Below the pieces are notes generated by a model. That model did not search any database, was not told the DNA's origin, and saw only the letters and a program-made list of their open reading frames with translations. Made by a program: the position numbers and the translations under genes. Positions 1-6,146 of a stretch of 7,930 bases of DNA are shown piece after piece (position 1 is the stretch's first letter; each line of letters opens with the position of its first letter). Source of the stretch: Nitrospirota bacterium (GTDB taxonomy: Bacteria; Nitrospirota; Thermodesulfovibrionia; Thermodesulfovibrionales; JdFR-88); contig JAJYGJ010000039.1 in assembly GCA_021790695.1 (NCBI GenBank), positions 1 through 7,930 on the forward strand, given 5' to 3'.

Positions 1-103
1 AACCCCTCTGCCGTTTTCCCTTCCCTGATCGGATTGTTTTTTATGATAAGGGGTTTTCAGGTATTTATCAAACGGGAGGACAAGGAAGCCCGCCCAGATC
101 TTA

Positions 104-125
104 CGCGCGGGCCAAGGCCCGCGTG
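104..125. repeat. GC-rich hairpin upstream of the marR gene
   Basis: The arms 104-113 and 116-125 are complementary over 10 pairs, one of them G-T, around the centre AA. No T-run follows, so it is not a standard terminator on the + strand. An 11-base string GCCAAGGCCCG at 111-121, half of this hairpin, recurs at 154-164. The first 240 bases hold no gene I can support, and the hairpin may belong to the 3' end of an upstream transcript outside the window. Confidence 0.5.
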
Positions 126-199
126 GCCTTTCATTATCTTGGGGGCTGCGCCCGCCAAGGCCCGGGGATGTATGAAATGTGACAAAAAGATAGAAAATT

Positions 200-213
200 G
201 TTAACGTGTTAAC
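200..213 (+). promoter_or_regulatory. Probable MarR operator upstream of the marR gene
   Basis: GTTAACGTGTTAAC is a near-perfect palindrome (only the two central bases break symmetry) ending 27 bases before the marR start. The same TTAA-N3-GTTAA layout recurs twice before the downstream thioredoxin gene, so it is a good candidate binding site for the regulator encoded next to it. A possible -35 (GTGACA, 179-184) lies 17 bases before a weak -10 (TAACGT, 202-207) inside this site, which would suit autorepression. The promoter assignment is weak. Confidence 0.55.
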
Positions 214-240
214 CAAATTGGGAGGGATAGGCGATAAAGC

Positions 241-687
241 ATGGATGGCCCTGCGTATTTCGATCCGAATGAGAGCCTGGGTTTTCATTGCAACCTTACG
301 GTAAAGGCCTTCCTGAGCAAATGGGAGAGAAAGCTGAGGGGGACCGGCGTAAGCCTTAACCAGCTTGTCGCGCTCGGACACCTCATCGCTTCCGGGCCTT
401 TGGGACAATCGGAGCTTGTCGGACGTCTTTCGATTACGGGGGCTGCGGGTGTGCGGCTTGTGGACCGCATGGAGCACAATGGATGGGTAAGGCGCGAGCC
501 GGATCCGAAAGACGGGCGTGTGAAACTGGTCGTGCCGACGGACAAGGCCATCCAGGTCTGGAAGGAGGTGTCGCGTACGGGGGGCTGCCAGGCAGTGCTG
601 GATCAGGCTTATCGCGGGATCGAGCCCGCCGAGATCGAAACCGTGAAGCGGGTCCTCGAGAAAATCAGGAAAAATTTGGAAAAATGA
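241..687 (+). CDS. MarR-family winged-helix transcriptional regulator
   Basis: This 148-residue protein has the length and layout of MarR regulators: an N-terminal dimerisation helix, a winged helix-turn-helix at about 38-100 and C-terminal helices at about 102-147. The recognition-helix region is about 62-82, and the wing carries the family's D-x-R signature (DPKDGR, 88-93). It should act as a cytoplasmic dimer on palindromic DNA. The ATG at 241 is the first possible start, because an in-frame TAA stands at 235-237. GGAGGG at 221-226 is a plausible but rather distant ribosome binding site (14 bases). Cys17 lies in the first helix, near where the OhrR subgroup keeps its reactive cysteine; Cys116 is in the C-terminal part. 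The redox genes downstream and the shared operator motif suggest a thiol- or redox-responsive repressor, but the ligand is unknown. Confidence 0.9.
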   Translation: MDGPAYFDPNESLGFHCNLTVKAFLSKWERKLRGTGVSLNQLVALGHLIASGPLGQSELVGRLSITGAAGVRLVDRMEHNGWVRREPDPKDGRVKLVVPTDKAIQVWKEVSRTGGCQAVLDQAYRGIEPAEIETVKRVLEKIRKNLEK

Positions 688-712
688 TTTTTTAATTTTT
701 TTGGCTTATATA

Positions 713-741
713 GTTAATATGTTAATTTTTAATGTGTTAAC
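713..741 (+). promoter_or_regulatory. Tandem MarR-type operators before the thioredoxin gene
   Basis: GTTAATATGTTAAT (713-726) and TTTAATGTGTTAAC (728-741) lie end to end, with starts 15 bases apart, and match the motif before the marR gene. They sit in the AT-rich 77-base gap after marR, just before the thioredoxin ribosome binding site. Two adjacent sites could be bound cooperatively. The core promoter is not clear: TATATA at 707-712 and TTGGCT at 701-706 are only partial matches. A repressor bound here would cover the likely start of transcription. Confidence 0.55.
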
Positions 742-764
742 TTATTTTCAAGGGAGGGTTAAAG

Positions 765-1250
765 ATGAAAAAGACGCTCGTTGTATGCCTCTTGTTTTTC
801 AGTATCGCGGTTGTTTTATCTCTCCAGGCAGAGGGGGCGCAGGCGCCGGATTTCAGCCTCAAGGCAGTCGATGGAAAGACCTATAGTCTTTCCGCCTGCC
901 GTGGCAAAGCCGTGCTTCTTAATTTCTGGGAAACCGGGTGTCCCGCCTGCGTGGCGGAGCTGCCATCGCTTGCGGCCCTGGCCCGCAGGTTCAAGGGCAG
1001 ACTTCAGGTCCTTTCGGTCTCCATAGATTCCTCGGAGGCCCCCCTGAAGGACTATCTCCGGCAGCACCCTATGCCGTTTCCCGTCCTTTCAGACCCGAAA
1101 AGGGATGTGGCCTTTGGCCTTTACGCGGTATTCGGGCTCCCGGTAACTTTTCTGATCAATGGGAAAGGGGATTTGATCGGGAGGATTTCCGGCGGCCGGG
1201 ACTGGACCTCGCCGGGGATGCTCAACAAGATAGAGGAGGCAATGCACTGA
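765..1250 (+). CDS. TlpA/ResA-like periplasmic thiol-disulfide oxidoreductase
   Basis: A 161-residue exported thioredoxin-fold protein. Residues 1-27 form a Sec signal peptide (Lys-Lys, then a hydrophobic core, ending near AQA), with no lipobox. The AhpC/TSA-Redoxin type fold follows: APDFSL at about 27-32, the active site W55-x3-C59-P-A-C62, and the cis-proline loop GLPVTFLI with Pro126. Such proteins reduce disulfides in periplasmic clients, for example apocytochrome c, and take electrons from CcdA or DsbD; a ccdA gene lies two genes downstream. AGGGAGGG at 751-758 is a strong ribosome binding site 6 bases before the ATG. Cys45 is an extra cysteine of unknown role. The final codons overlap the next gene. 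Likely controlled by the MarR protein through the sites at 713-741. The family is certain, the client is not. Confidence 0.92.
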   Translation: MKKTLVVCLLFFSIAVVLSLQAEGAQAPDFSLKAVDGKTYSLSACRGKAVLLNFWETGCPACVAELPSLAALARRFKGRLQVLSVSIDSSEAPLKDYLRQHPMPFPVLSDPKRDVAFGLYAVFGLPVTFLINGKGDLIGRISGGRDWTSPGMLNKIEEAMH

Positions 1251-1597
1251 AGAAATTTATATCATTCGGTATCCTGTTTTTAGCGGCGGCCGTTTTCCTT
1301 GGATGCAATCCCAACCGGTTCATAGTCTACAAGAACGGATATGCCTATTACTTCGCCTCGAAGGGGGAAGGGCTCCACAAGATGCTCTGCGACAGCGGGG
1401 ATTTCAAAAAGGTGCTGGCCGCCGCACCCACGATCCCGCCCGCGACGAGCGAGGGCCTCTATTATTACAACTGCGTGAAGCCCGATGCGGACAAGGTCCA
1501 GTCCCTTTTCATCTCCCTGACCCCGGACCAGAGAAAGGCCCTGCTTAACGCCTTCATGAGCGAGGGTTACGATATAAACTTCTGGCCCTGCCGCTGA
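1247..1597 (+). CDS. Small cysteine-containing lipoprotein of unknown function, CTG start
   Basis: I do not recognise the family. Read from CTG at 1247 the product is 116 residues: MKK, a hydrophobic stretch (4-19) and a lipobox ending FLGC with Cys20 as the lipidation site, then a soluble domain rich in Tyr and Phe. Asn at +2 instead of Asp favours the outer membrane. Three further cysteines (48, 76, 115) could form or exchange disulfides. No ATG, GTG or TTG stands in frame near a signal peptide, while AGAGGAGG at 1232-1239 lies 7 bases before the CTG. The CTG shares three bases with the TGA stop of the thioredoxin gene (CTGA), an arrangement typical of coupled translation. Position between TlpA and CcdA makes a redox client or partner a reasonable guess. 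The open frame continues far upstream inside the thioredoxin gene, but that part is a shadow. Confidence 0.75.
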   Translation: MKKFISFGILFLAAAVFLGCNPNRFIVYKNGYAYYFASKGEGLHKMLCDSGDFKKVLAAAPTIPPATSEGLYYYNCVKPDADKVQSLFISLTPDQRKALLNAFMSEGYDINFWPCR

Positions 1598-1611
1598 TAA
1601 GCTTGAATACT

Positions 1612-1627
1612 GCGCCCGGTCGGGCGC
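1612..1627 (+). other. Hairpin in the gap before ccdA
   Basis: GCGCCC (1612-1617) pairs with GGGCGC (1622-1627) across a 4-base loop. It begins 14 bases after the lipoprotein stop and is followed by TAAATA, not a T-run. It is better read as an mRNA-stabilising or attenuating hairpin than as a full terminator. It may lower ccdA expression relative to the two genes before it. A weaker stem (1653-1657 with 1670-1674) lies further on in the same 117-base gap. Confidence 0.4.
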
Positions 1628-1714
1628 TAAATACTCAACTGCGGTTTAAGGCCGTGCTTGGCTTCTTTGGCACGCGACAAACATGACAAGAGGACAAAGG
1701 GAGGATTTTGCAAG

Positions 1715-2458
1715 ATGACCGACGTTACTTTTCCGCTTGCCTTCGCTGCCGGGCTGCTCTCTTTTGTTTCTCCCTGCGTGCTGCCGCTCGTGCCTTCGTA
1801 TGTCTCTTTCATAACCGGTCTTTCCTTTGAGAGCCTCACGTCGGTTTCGCCGGAGGAGAGGACCAGGATAAGACGCGTGACCGTCAAGAACTCGATTGCG
1901 TTCATACTCGGCTTTTCAGTCGTTTTCATTGGGCTCGGAGCCTCCTCCTCCGCCGCAGGCCAATGGCTTTTCCACTATCAAAAGGCCATACGGATTTTGG
2001 GCGGCATCCTCATCGTGCTGTTCGGGTTTTTCATCTCCGGTATCGTCAAGCTTGATTTCCTCATGAGAGAAAGGAAGTTCCATCTCCAGGGGCGTCCCGC
2101 CGGTTATATAGGGGCCTTCGCCATAGGGATGACTTTCGCCGCCGGGTGGACGCCCTGCATAGGCCCCATACTTGGAAGCATTCTGCTGGTGGCCACTACC
2201 AGGGGATCGGCGATCTACGGATTCAAACTCCTTTCCGTTTACTCCCTGGGGCTTGCGATTCCTTTTTTTGCCTCCGCCATGGCGATAAACACCTTCCTCA
2301 GTTATTCGAGGCGGCTCATGAAATACATGAGGATCATAATGTTCGTAAGCGGCGTCATACTCGTTGTCTTCGGCGCGGCGCTCCTTACGGACAAGGTAAG
2401 GGAACTCTCCGGATTGCTGCCCGGTTTCGCAACGGGTTTGGAAAGGTTGGCGAAATAA
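1715..2458 (+). CDS. ccdA: CcdA/DsbD-type transmembrane thiol-reductant carrier
   Basis: A 247-residue integral membrane protein with six hydrophobic segments at about 6-36, 59-76, 91-110, 130-161, 166-191 and 204-224, the normal CcdA plan and length. The two redox cysteines sit in the expected motifs: SPCVLPLVPSY with Cys21 in segment 1 and GWTPCIGP with Cys148 in segment 4. CcdA carries electrons from cytoplasmic thioredoxin across the inner membrane to periplasmic thioredoxin-like proteins, here most likely the TlpA-like protein encoded upstream, for cytochrome c maturation or other disulfide reduction. The ATG at 1715 is chosen because GGGAGG at 1699-1704 sits about 10 bases before it and the protein then begins as the family does. 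An in-frame ATG at 1658 would add 19 charged residues and is unlikely. The gene probably belongs to the marR-thioredoxin transcription unit. Confidence 0.93.
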   Translation: MTDVTFPLAFAAGLLSFVSPCVLPLVPSYVSFITGLSFESLTSVSPEERTRIRRVTVKNSIAFILGFSVVFIGLGASSSAAGQWLFHYQKAIRILGGILIVLFGFFISGIVKLDFLMRERKFHLQGRPAGYIGAFAIGMTFAAGWTPCIGPILGSILLVATTRGSAIYGFKLLSVYSLGLAIPFFASAMAINTFLSYSRRLMKYMRIIMFVSGVILVVFGAALLTDKVRELSGLLPGFATGLERLAK

Positions 2459-2508
2459 AACAGAGAAAAATCCCGAAAAGGTGAAAGCGCCATCGCCCGG
2501 CATAGTTT

Positions 2509-2514
2509 TATAAT
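2509..2514 (+). promoter_or_regulatory. Perfect TATAAT -10 element before nagZ
   Basis: TATAAT lies 5 bases before the nagZ ATG at 2520. Transcription normally begins 6-8 bases after such a box, about 2520-2522, so the mRNA would start on or next to the start codon. No Shine-Dalgarno sequence precedes the gene, which agrees with a leaderless message. No convincing -35 is visible around 2486-2491. Confidence 0.5.
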
Positions 2515-2519
2515 ATTTC

Positions 2520-3995
2520 ATGAACCCTTATGAGTTCATGTTCCCCAGGCTCGAGGGCGCGGAGCTTGAAAAAGACCCGTCGCCTTTCATTAGGTTGGTG
2601 GAAAAAGGCGTCTCTGGTTTCATCCTCTTTGGCGGCCGCCTTGACGCCGTCCGGGCCGGCATCGAAGAGTTGCGGGGCCGCGCCCGATTACCCCTCATAA
2701 TAGCCTCGGACCTGGAGCGCGGGCTTGGCCAGCAGGTGGAAGGCGGCACGGTATTGCCCTCCGCCATGGCCTTCGGTTCGGCCTCCGAAGGCGGCATGGG
2801 CGACGAAGTCCTCGGCCGGGCATTCTCCTTCCTTGCGGCCGAGGCCCGCTGGGCGGGGATAAATATGGTCCTCGCCCCTGTCCTCGATATCAATTCCAAT
2901 CCGGAAAATCCCATAATCGCGACCCGCGCCTTCGGCGAGCTGCCAGAGACGGTATCACGCCTGGGTGTGCTGATGGCGGAGCGCTTTGCCCGGCAGGGCG
3001 TCTATGCCTGCGGCAAACACTTCCCGGGGCACGGCGATACATATCAGGATTCCCACCTGGAGCTGCCGGCCATAGAAAAAACCTTCGGGGAGCTTGAGAA
3101 GTTCGAGCTGAAACCCTTCCGGGCCGCCATAAAGGCGGGCGTCCCGGCGATCATGACCGGCCACCTGAGACTTCCGCTCGAGGACCCCTCCGGACTTCCC
3201 GCGACCCTTTCCAGGCGGGCCCTGGATTATCTGAGGTCCGGCATGGGTTTTGAGGGACTGATAATCACGGACGCCCTGAACATGGCCGGCGCCGGGGGGC
3301 AGCAGGGGTTGGACGAGGGACAACGGGCGGAGATGGCCCTGCTGGCCGGCGCAAATGTCCTTTTGCACCCGTCGCGGCCGGAGGAGACCGCGGGACATCT
3401 GCTTGAATGCCTTTCCGCCGGGCGGACCGCGCCATGGGCTTCGGGGATCGGGCTATTGAGGGAAAAAAGAAGCGCCCTGGCCGGAGGGCAGTTGCGGGCG
3501 CCCTCCCTACCGGATTTCGAGGGCAACCGGGGGCTCGCCCATGAGATAGCTCTGAGGGCGATAAGGGCCGCAGGCATTTCAACGGCCCTTCGTCTTGATA
3601 CCGCAAACCTCCTGGTCGTCGTCCTGACGGATGACCCCCGGCGGCTTGGTCCGTTTGTCCGGGAGCTTGAAGACCGCGCCCCGTCCGTGAAGTTTTTTAT
3701 TAATCCGGGAATGGGCTTTACTGGAAAGCCGTCCGGGGAGGATGCGCTGCTTAAGGAGATGGCCCGGGGCGGCAGGCTGCTGGCCGTGGCGCATTCCACC
3801 CCCGAGGCATGGAAGCCGCCATCCCCGGGGCTCAGGCGGAATATCAGGCGGTTTTCCGCCATGGGTCCCGTATGGCTCTCCTTCGGAAACCCTTACGTCA
3901 TTGCCGGAGAGAGGCGAAAAATCCTCACTTATTCCGACAACCCGGAACTTCAGCGCGAGATGGCGGAGAGGGTGGCGGCGGGGCGGTTTTTCTAG
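2520..3995 (+). CDS. nagZ: Family-3 glycoside hydrolase, beta-N-acetylhexosaminidase (NagZ type)
   Basis: A 491-residue cytoplasmic enzyme with no signal peptide. The N-terminal TIM barrel (about 1-310) carries the NagZ hallmark loop KHFPGHGDT..DSH at 166-179, whose Asp177-His179 pair matches the acid/base dyad that separates NagZ from other family-3 enzymes. It also carries the nucleophile Asp251 in LIITDALNM, and APVLDINSNPENPIIATRAFG at 119-139 supports substrate binding. NagZ removes N-acetylglucosamine from muropeptides during peptidoglycan recycling. The protein is longer than enteric NagZ (about 340 residues) because a second domain (about 330-491, with VWLSFGNPY) resembling the C-terminal family-3 domain follows. 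The start at 2520 follows an in-frame stop at 2511-2513; the ATG at 2538 is an alternative. Neither has a ribosome binding site. It is separated from ccdA by 61 bases and probably has its own promoter. Confidence 0.92.
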   Translation: MNPYEFMFPRLEGAELEKDPSPFIRLVEKGVSGFILFGGRLDAVRAGIEELRGRARLPLIIASDLERGLGQQVEGGTVLPSAMAFGSASEGGMGDEVLGRAFSFLAAEARWAGINMVLAPVLDINSNPENPIIATRAFGELPETVSRLGVLMAERFARQGVYACGKHFPGHGDTYQDSHLELPAIEKTFGELEKFELKPFRAAIKAGVPAIMTGHLRLPLEDPSGLPATLSRRALDYLRSGMGFEGLIITDALNMAGAGGQQGLDEGQRAEMALLAGANVLLHPSRPEETAGHLLECLSAGRTAPWASGIGLLREKRSALAGGQLRAPSLPDFEGNRGLAHEIALRAIRAAGISTALRLDTANLLVVVLTDDPRRLGPFVRELEDRAPSVKFFINPGMGFTGKPSGEDALLKEMARGGRLLAVAHSTPEAWKPPSPGLRRNIRRFSAMGPVWLSFGNPYVIAGERRKILTYSDNPELQREMAERVAAGRFF

Positions 3996-4020
3996 CCCGT
4001 CTCAGTTTGGTCAGCCCTGG

Positions 4021-4458
4021 TCAGACCGTCTCTATGTATTCGAAGACCTCTTTTTCCAGCCGCGCCACCGTCTCCTCCGATGCGCGCGCGAGACCGCAGA
4101 GCTTTTGCCAATTCAGCTCGGTCACATAGGATTGGCTGAAAAATTCCCTGAACGCGAGGTATCCCGCAAGGGTTTGGTGCAGGTCCGGGGGCACGATGCC
4201 CAGTTCGGCCGCCTTTTTCAGTATCTCGGGGTGTCTCGCCTGCGTCCCCCCGATGTTAAGGGAATCAAAGAGCAGGAGCTGTTCGAGCACGCGCTCCATG
4301 CCCGTGTAGACGCTGAATAGAAAGGCCCCCATGGCGGCGGTCTCCTCAAGCCGGCCGGTGGTCTTGTCCGCCGGACAGAAAGAGGAAAGGGTGGCCGCGA
4401 GGCCTTTCAGTTTTTCAAACTCGCCCTTGCAGTAACCGAGCAGTTCATCCTTGTTCAT
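4021..4458 (-). CDS. HepT/HEPN-like helical protein with degenerate catalytic motif
   Basis: A 145-residue, probably all-helical protein. The segments YTGMERVLEQLLL (51-63), ARHPEILKKAAE (74-85) and YLAFREFFSQSYVTELNW (100-117) follow the layout I know from HepT-like HEPN proteins, in which the last helix carries R-x4-H. Here Arg104 is present but the His position is Gln109, so ribonuclease activity is doubtful. HepT proteins usually pair with an MNT nucleotidyltransferase; none is visible. The gene is last in the gmhA-ruv operon, with its start overlapping the end of ruvB by 14 bases and AAAGGA at 4469-4474 placed 10 bases before the ATG. It ends 25 bases from the end of convergent nagZ. The family call is from memory of sequence patterns and is moderate; the function is unknown. 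Confidence 0.6.
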   Translation of the reverse strand: MNKDELLGYCKGEFEKLKGLAATLSSFCPADKTTGRLEETAAMGAFLFSVYTGMERVLEQLLLFDSLNIGGTQARHPEILKKAAELGIVPPDLHQTLAGYLAFREFFSQSYVTELNWQKLCGLARASEETVARLEKEVFEYIETV

Positions 4459-5473
4459 GCTGGAAGAGTCCTTTCGGTGCCTTTATCCCCAGGTGTTCAT
4501 ACGCGCGTCTTGTGGCCGTCCTGCCCCTCGGGGTCCTTTCGATGAACCCCTCCTGTATGAGAAACGGCTCATAGACTTCCTCAATCGTGTCCTTCTCCTC
4601 GCGCGTCGTGGCCGAAAGCGTTTCGATGCCGACGGGTCCCCCCTGGAACCTCTCGATTATCGCCAGAAGGAGTTTCCTGTCCATGTCGTCAAGCCCTTTT
4701 TCGTCCACTTCCAGGGCCGCCAGCCCCGTCCGGGCGGCTTCGAGATCAATTATACCGCTTCCCTTTACCTGAGCAAAGTCGCGCACCCGCTTGAGGAGCC
4801 TGTTTGCTATGCGGGGGGTCCCCCTGGAGCGCGAGGCCAGCTCCAGGGCCGCATCGTCTTTTATCGCTATATTCAATATGCCGGCGGAACGGACGATTAT
4901 TTTTTCAAGCTGGGCGGGGTTGTAGAACTGCAGCCTGTCCACGATGCCGAACCGGTCCCTGAGCGGCGAGGTCAGAAGCCCCGTCCTGGTGGTTGCGCCG
5001 ACCAGGGTAAAGTGCGGCAGGTTCAGTTTTAGCGTGCGGGCGCCAGGCCCGCTGCCTATGATGATGTCGAGCTGATAGTCCTCCATCGCGGGGTAGAGCA
5101 CCTCTTCGACCGTCTTCGGCAGCCTGTGTATCTCGTCTATGAAAAGCACGTCGAACTCCGAGAGGTTCGTAAGTATCGCCGCCAGGTCGCCCTGGCGCTC
5201 CAGCACGGGCCCCGAAGTGCTTTTTATGTTGACCCCCAGTTCGGCCGATATGATGTGGGCAAGCGTCGTTTTGCCGAGCCCCGGCGGCCCGGAAAAGAGC
5301 ACGTGGTCCAGGGGCTCCTTCCTGCCCTTTGCGGCCTCGATGTAGACGCCCAGGTTTTCCTTCAGTTTTTCCTGACCCACGAAGTCGCTGAAACTCTTCG
5401 GCCGCAGGGTCAGATCGAATGCGCTTTCTCCCGGCGCCGGCAGCGGGCTTAGCGGGCTGTCCTCGATTCTCAA
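4445..5473 (-). CDS. ruvB: Holliday junction branch migration ATPase RuvB
   Basis: At 342 residues it is a full-length RuvB. Visible motifs are LRPKSFSDFVGQ (23-34), Walker A GPPGLGKT (62-69), Walker B VLFIDEIH with Asp113-Glu114 (109-116), sensor 1 GATTRTG (159-165) and the arginine finger region SPLRDRFG with Arg174. The C-terminal winged helix (about 255-330) includes GGPVGIETLSATTREE. Hexameric RuvB rings pump DNA through the RuvA-Holliday junction complex during recombination and repair. The start is a TTG at 5471-5473, supported by GGAGG at 5480-5484, 6 bases upstream; no ATG or GTG lies in frame before it. The frame is open for about 33 more codons upstream, without a usable start. The end overlaps the following HEPN-like gene. 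Confidence 0.96.
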   Translation of the reverse strand: MRIEDSPLSPLPAPGESAFDLTLRPKSFSDFVGQEKLKENLGVYIEAAKGRKEPLDHVLFSGPPGLGKTTLAHIISAELGVNIKSTSGPVLERQGDLAAILTNLSEFDVLFIDEIHRLPKTVEEVLYPAMEDYQLDIIIGSGPGARTLKLNLPHFTLVGATTRTGLLTSPLRDRFGIVDRLQFYNPAQLEKIIVRSAGILNIAIKDDAALELASRSRGTPRIANRLLKRVRDFAQVKGSGIIDLEAARTGLAALEVDEKGLDDMDRKLLLAIIERFQGGPVGIETLSATTREEKDTIEEVYEPFLIQEGFIERTPRGRTATRRAYEHLGIKAPKGLFQHEQG

Positions 5474-5565
5474 CTTATGCCTCCGCTGTGCGCCAGGCAG
5501 GTAAAGGAGCTGTCCGCCGGGCAGGTATGGTACATCGTAGACGTATGCGGGATGCGGGTCCTCAT
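5470..5565 (-). CDS. Possible 31-codon ORF between ruvA and ruvB
   Basis: A short frame fills the 88-base gap between ruvA and ruvB. Its ATG overlaps the ruvA stop as ATGA (5562-5565), and its TGA overlaps the ruvB TTG start as TTGA (5470-5473). The peptide has 31 residues with two cysteines and nearby histidines (H13-x-C15 and C23-x2-H26), a spacing that could bind metal. About three quarters of its third codon positions are G or C, as in the neighbouring genes. No separate ribosome binding site is needed if it is coupled to ruvA. It could equally be a chance frame that merely keeps ribosomes moving into ruvB. Confidence 0.25.
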   Translation of the reverse strand: MRTRIPHTSTMYHTCPADSSFTCLAHSGGIS

Positions 5566-6146
5566 CGCCCCGTCAGTTCCCTCAGGGCCTCCCTGAGGAG
5601 CCCTTCGATGCCCGGAGCGTCGTTGTCGCCTGTCTTCAGGCGGGCCTTCTCTATCGCCCTGCCGGCCTCGGCCTTCCTGTAGCCCAGGTTCACGAGGGCC
5701 GAAAGCGCGTCCTCCAGGGTTGCGTCCTTCATGCCATGCGTTATCGAGGGCAGCTTCTGCCTAAGCTCGAGAATGATCCTTGCCGCCGTCTTTTTCCCTA
5801 TCCCCGGAACTGTTGAAAGAAGTGCCGCGTCCTCTTTTCCGACCGCTTCCTCGAACGCGCCCCCGGAGAACGCCGACAGGATGTTCAGGGCCAGCCTGGG
5901 GCCCACGCCGTTTACTCCCAGGAGCGTGCCGAAGACCTGCTTTTCGTGGTCGGAGCTGAAACCGTAGAGTTTTATGGCGTCTTCCTTCACGTGAGTGTGG
6001 ATGTGCAGGAAGACCTCCGCCCCCTGCTCCGGCAGGGCGGCCGTTTCGCTTGCCGGCACGAATACTTCGTAACCCACGCCCTTCACGTCGATCAGGACCA
6101 TTCCGGTCTTCTTGCCAATGAGCCTTCCGCGAAGCGCGCCTATCAT
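5562..6146 (-). CDS. ruvA: Holliday junction DNA helicase subunit RuvA
   Basis: A 194-residue RuvA with all three parts. The N-terminal OB fold (about 1-62) begins MIGALRGRL and contains VDVKGVGYEV-like sequence at 19-29. Two helix-hairpin-helix motifs follow (LLGVNGVGPRLAL at 75-87 and STVPGIGKKTAARI at 111-124). The C-terminal domain (about 144-194, ALSALVNLGY) binds RuvB. RuvA tetramers hold the Holliday junction open and load RuvB rings. The start at 6146 gives the standard N-terminus and overlaps the ruvC stop as ATGA; 24 further in-frame upstream codons lie inside ruvC and are not used. Translation is probably coupled to ruvC. Confidence 0.95.
   Translation of the reverse strand: MIGALRGRLIGKKTGMVLIDVKGVGYEVFVPASETAALPEQGAEVFLHIHTHVKEDAIKLYGFSSDHEKQVFGTLLGVNGVGPRLALNILSAFSGGAFEEAVGKEDAALLSTVPGIGKKTAARIILELRQKLPSITHGMKDATLEDALSALVNLGYRKAEAGRAIEKARLKTGDNDAPGIEGLLREALRELTGR

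Noticed and set aside
1..204. Open frame from base 1 to a TAA at 202-204, with an internal ATG at 43 (53 codons) and a Cys-rich tail
   Set aside because: No ribosome binding site precedes the ATG, third-position G/C content is lower than in the real genes, the frame runs through a hairpin and its stop falls in the proposed operator. It could be the end of an upstream gene, but I cannot support it.
672..702. AT-only inverted repeat and T-run after the marR gene
   Set aside because: The stem is A/T only and short, so a terminator call is not justified; it fits better as AT-rich promoter DNA.
938..1246. N-terminal extension of the lipoprotein frame from an ATG at 938
   Set aside because: It lies wholly within the thioredoxin gene, whose motifs are unmistakable, and it would bury the signal peptide and lipobox in the middle of the protein.
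3996..4020. Search for a terminator between convergent nagZ and the HEPN-like gene
   Set aside because: Only a repeated TGGTCAG and a four-base stem are present; no T-run follows on either strand.
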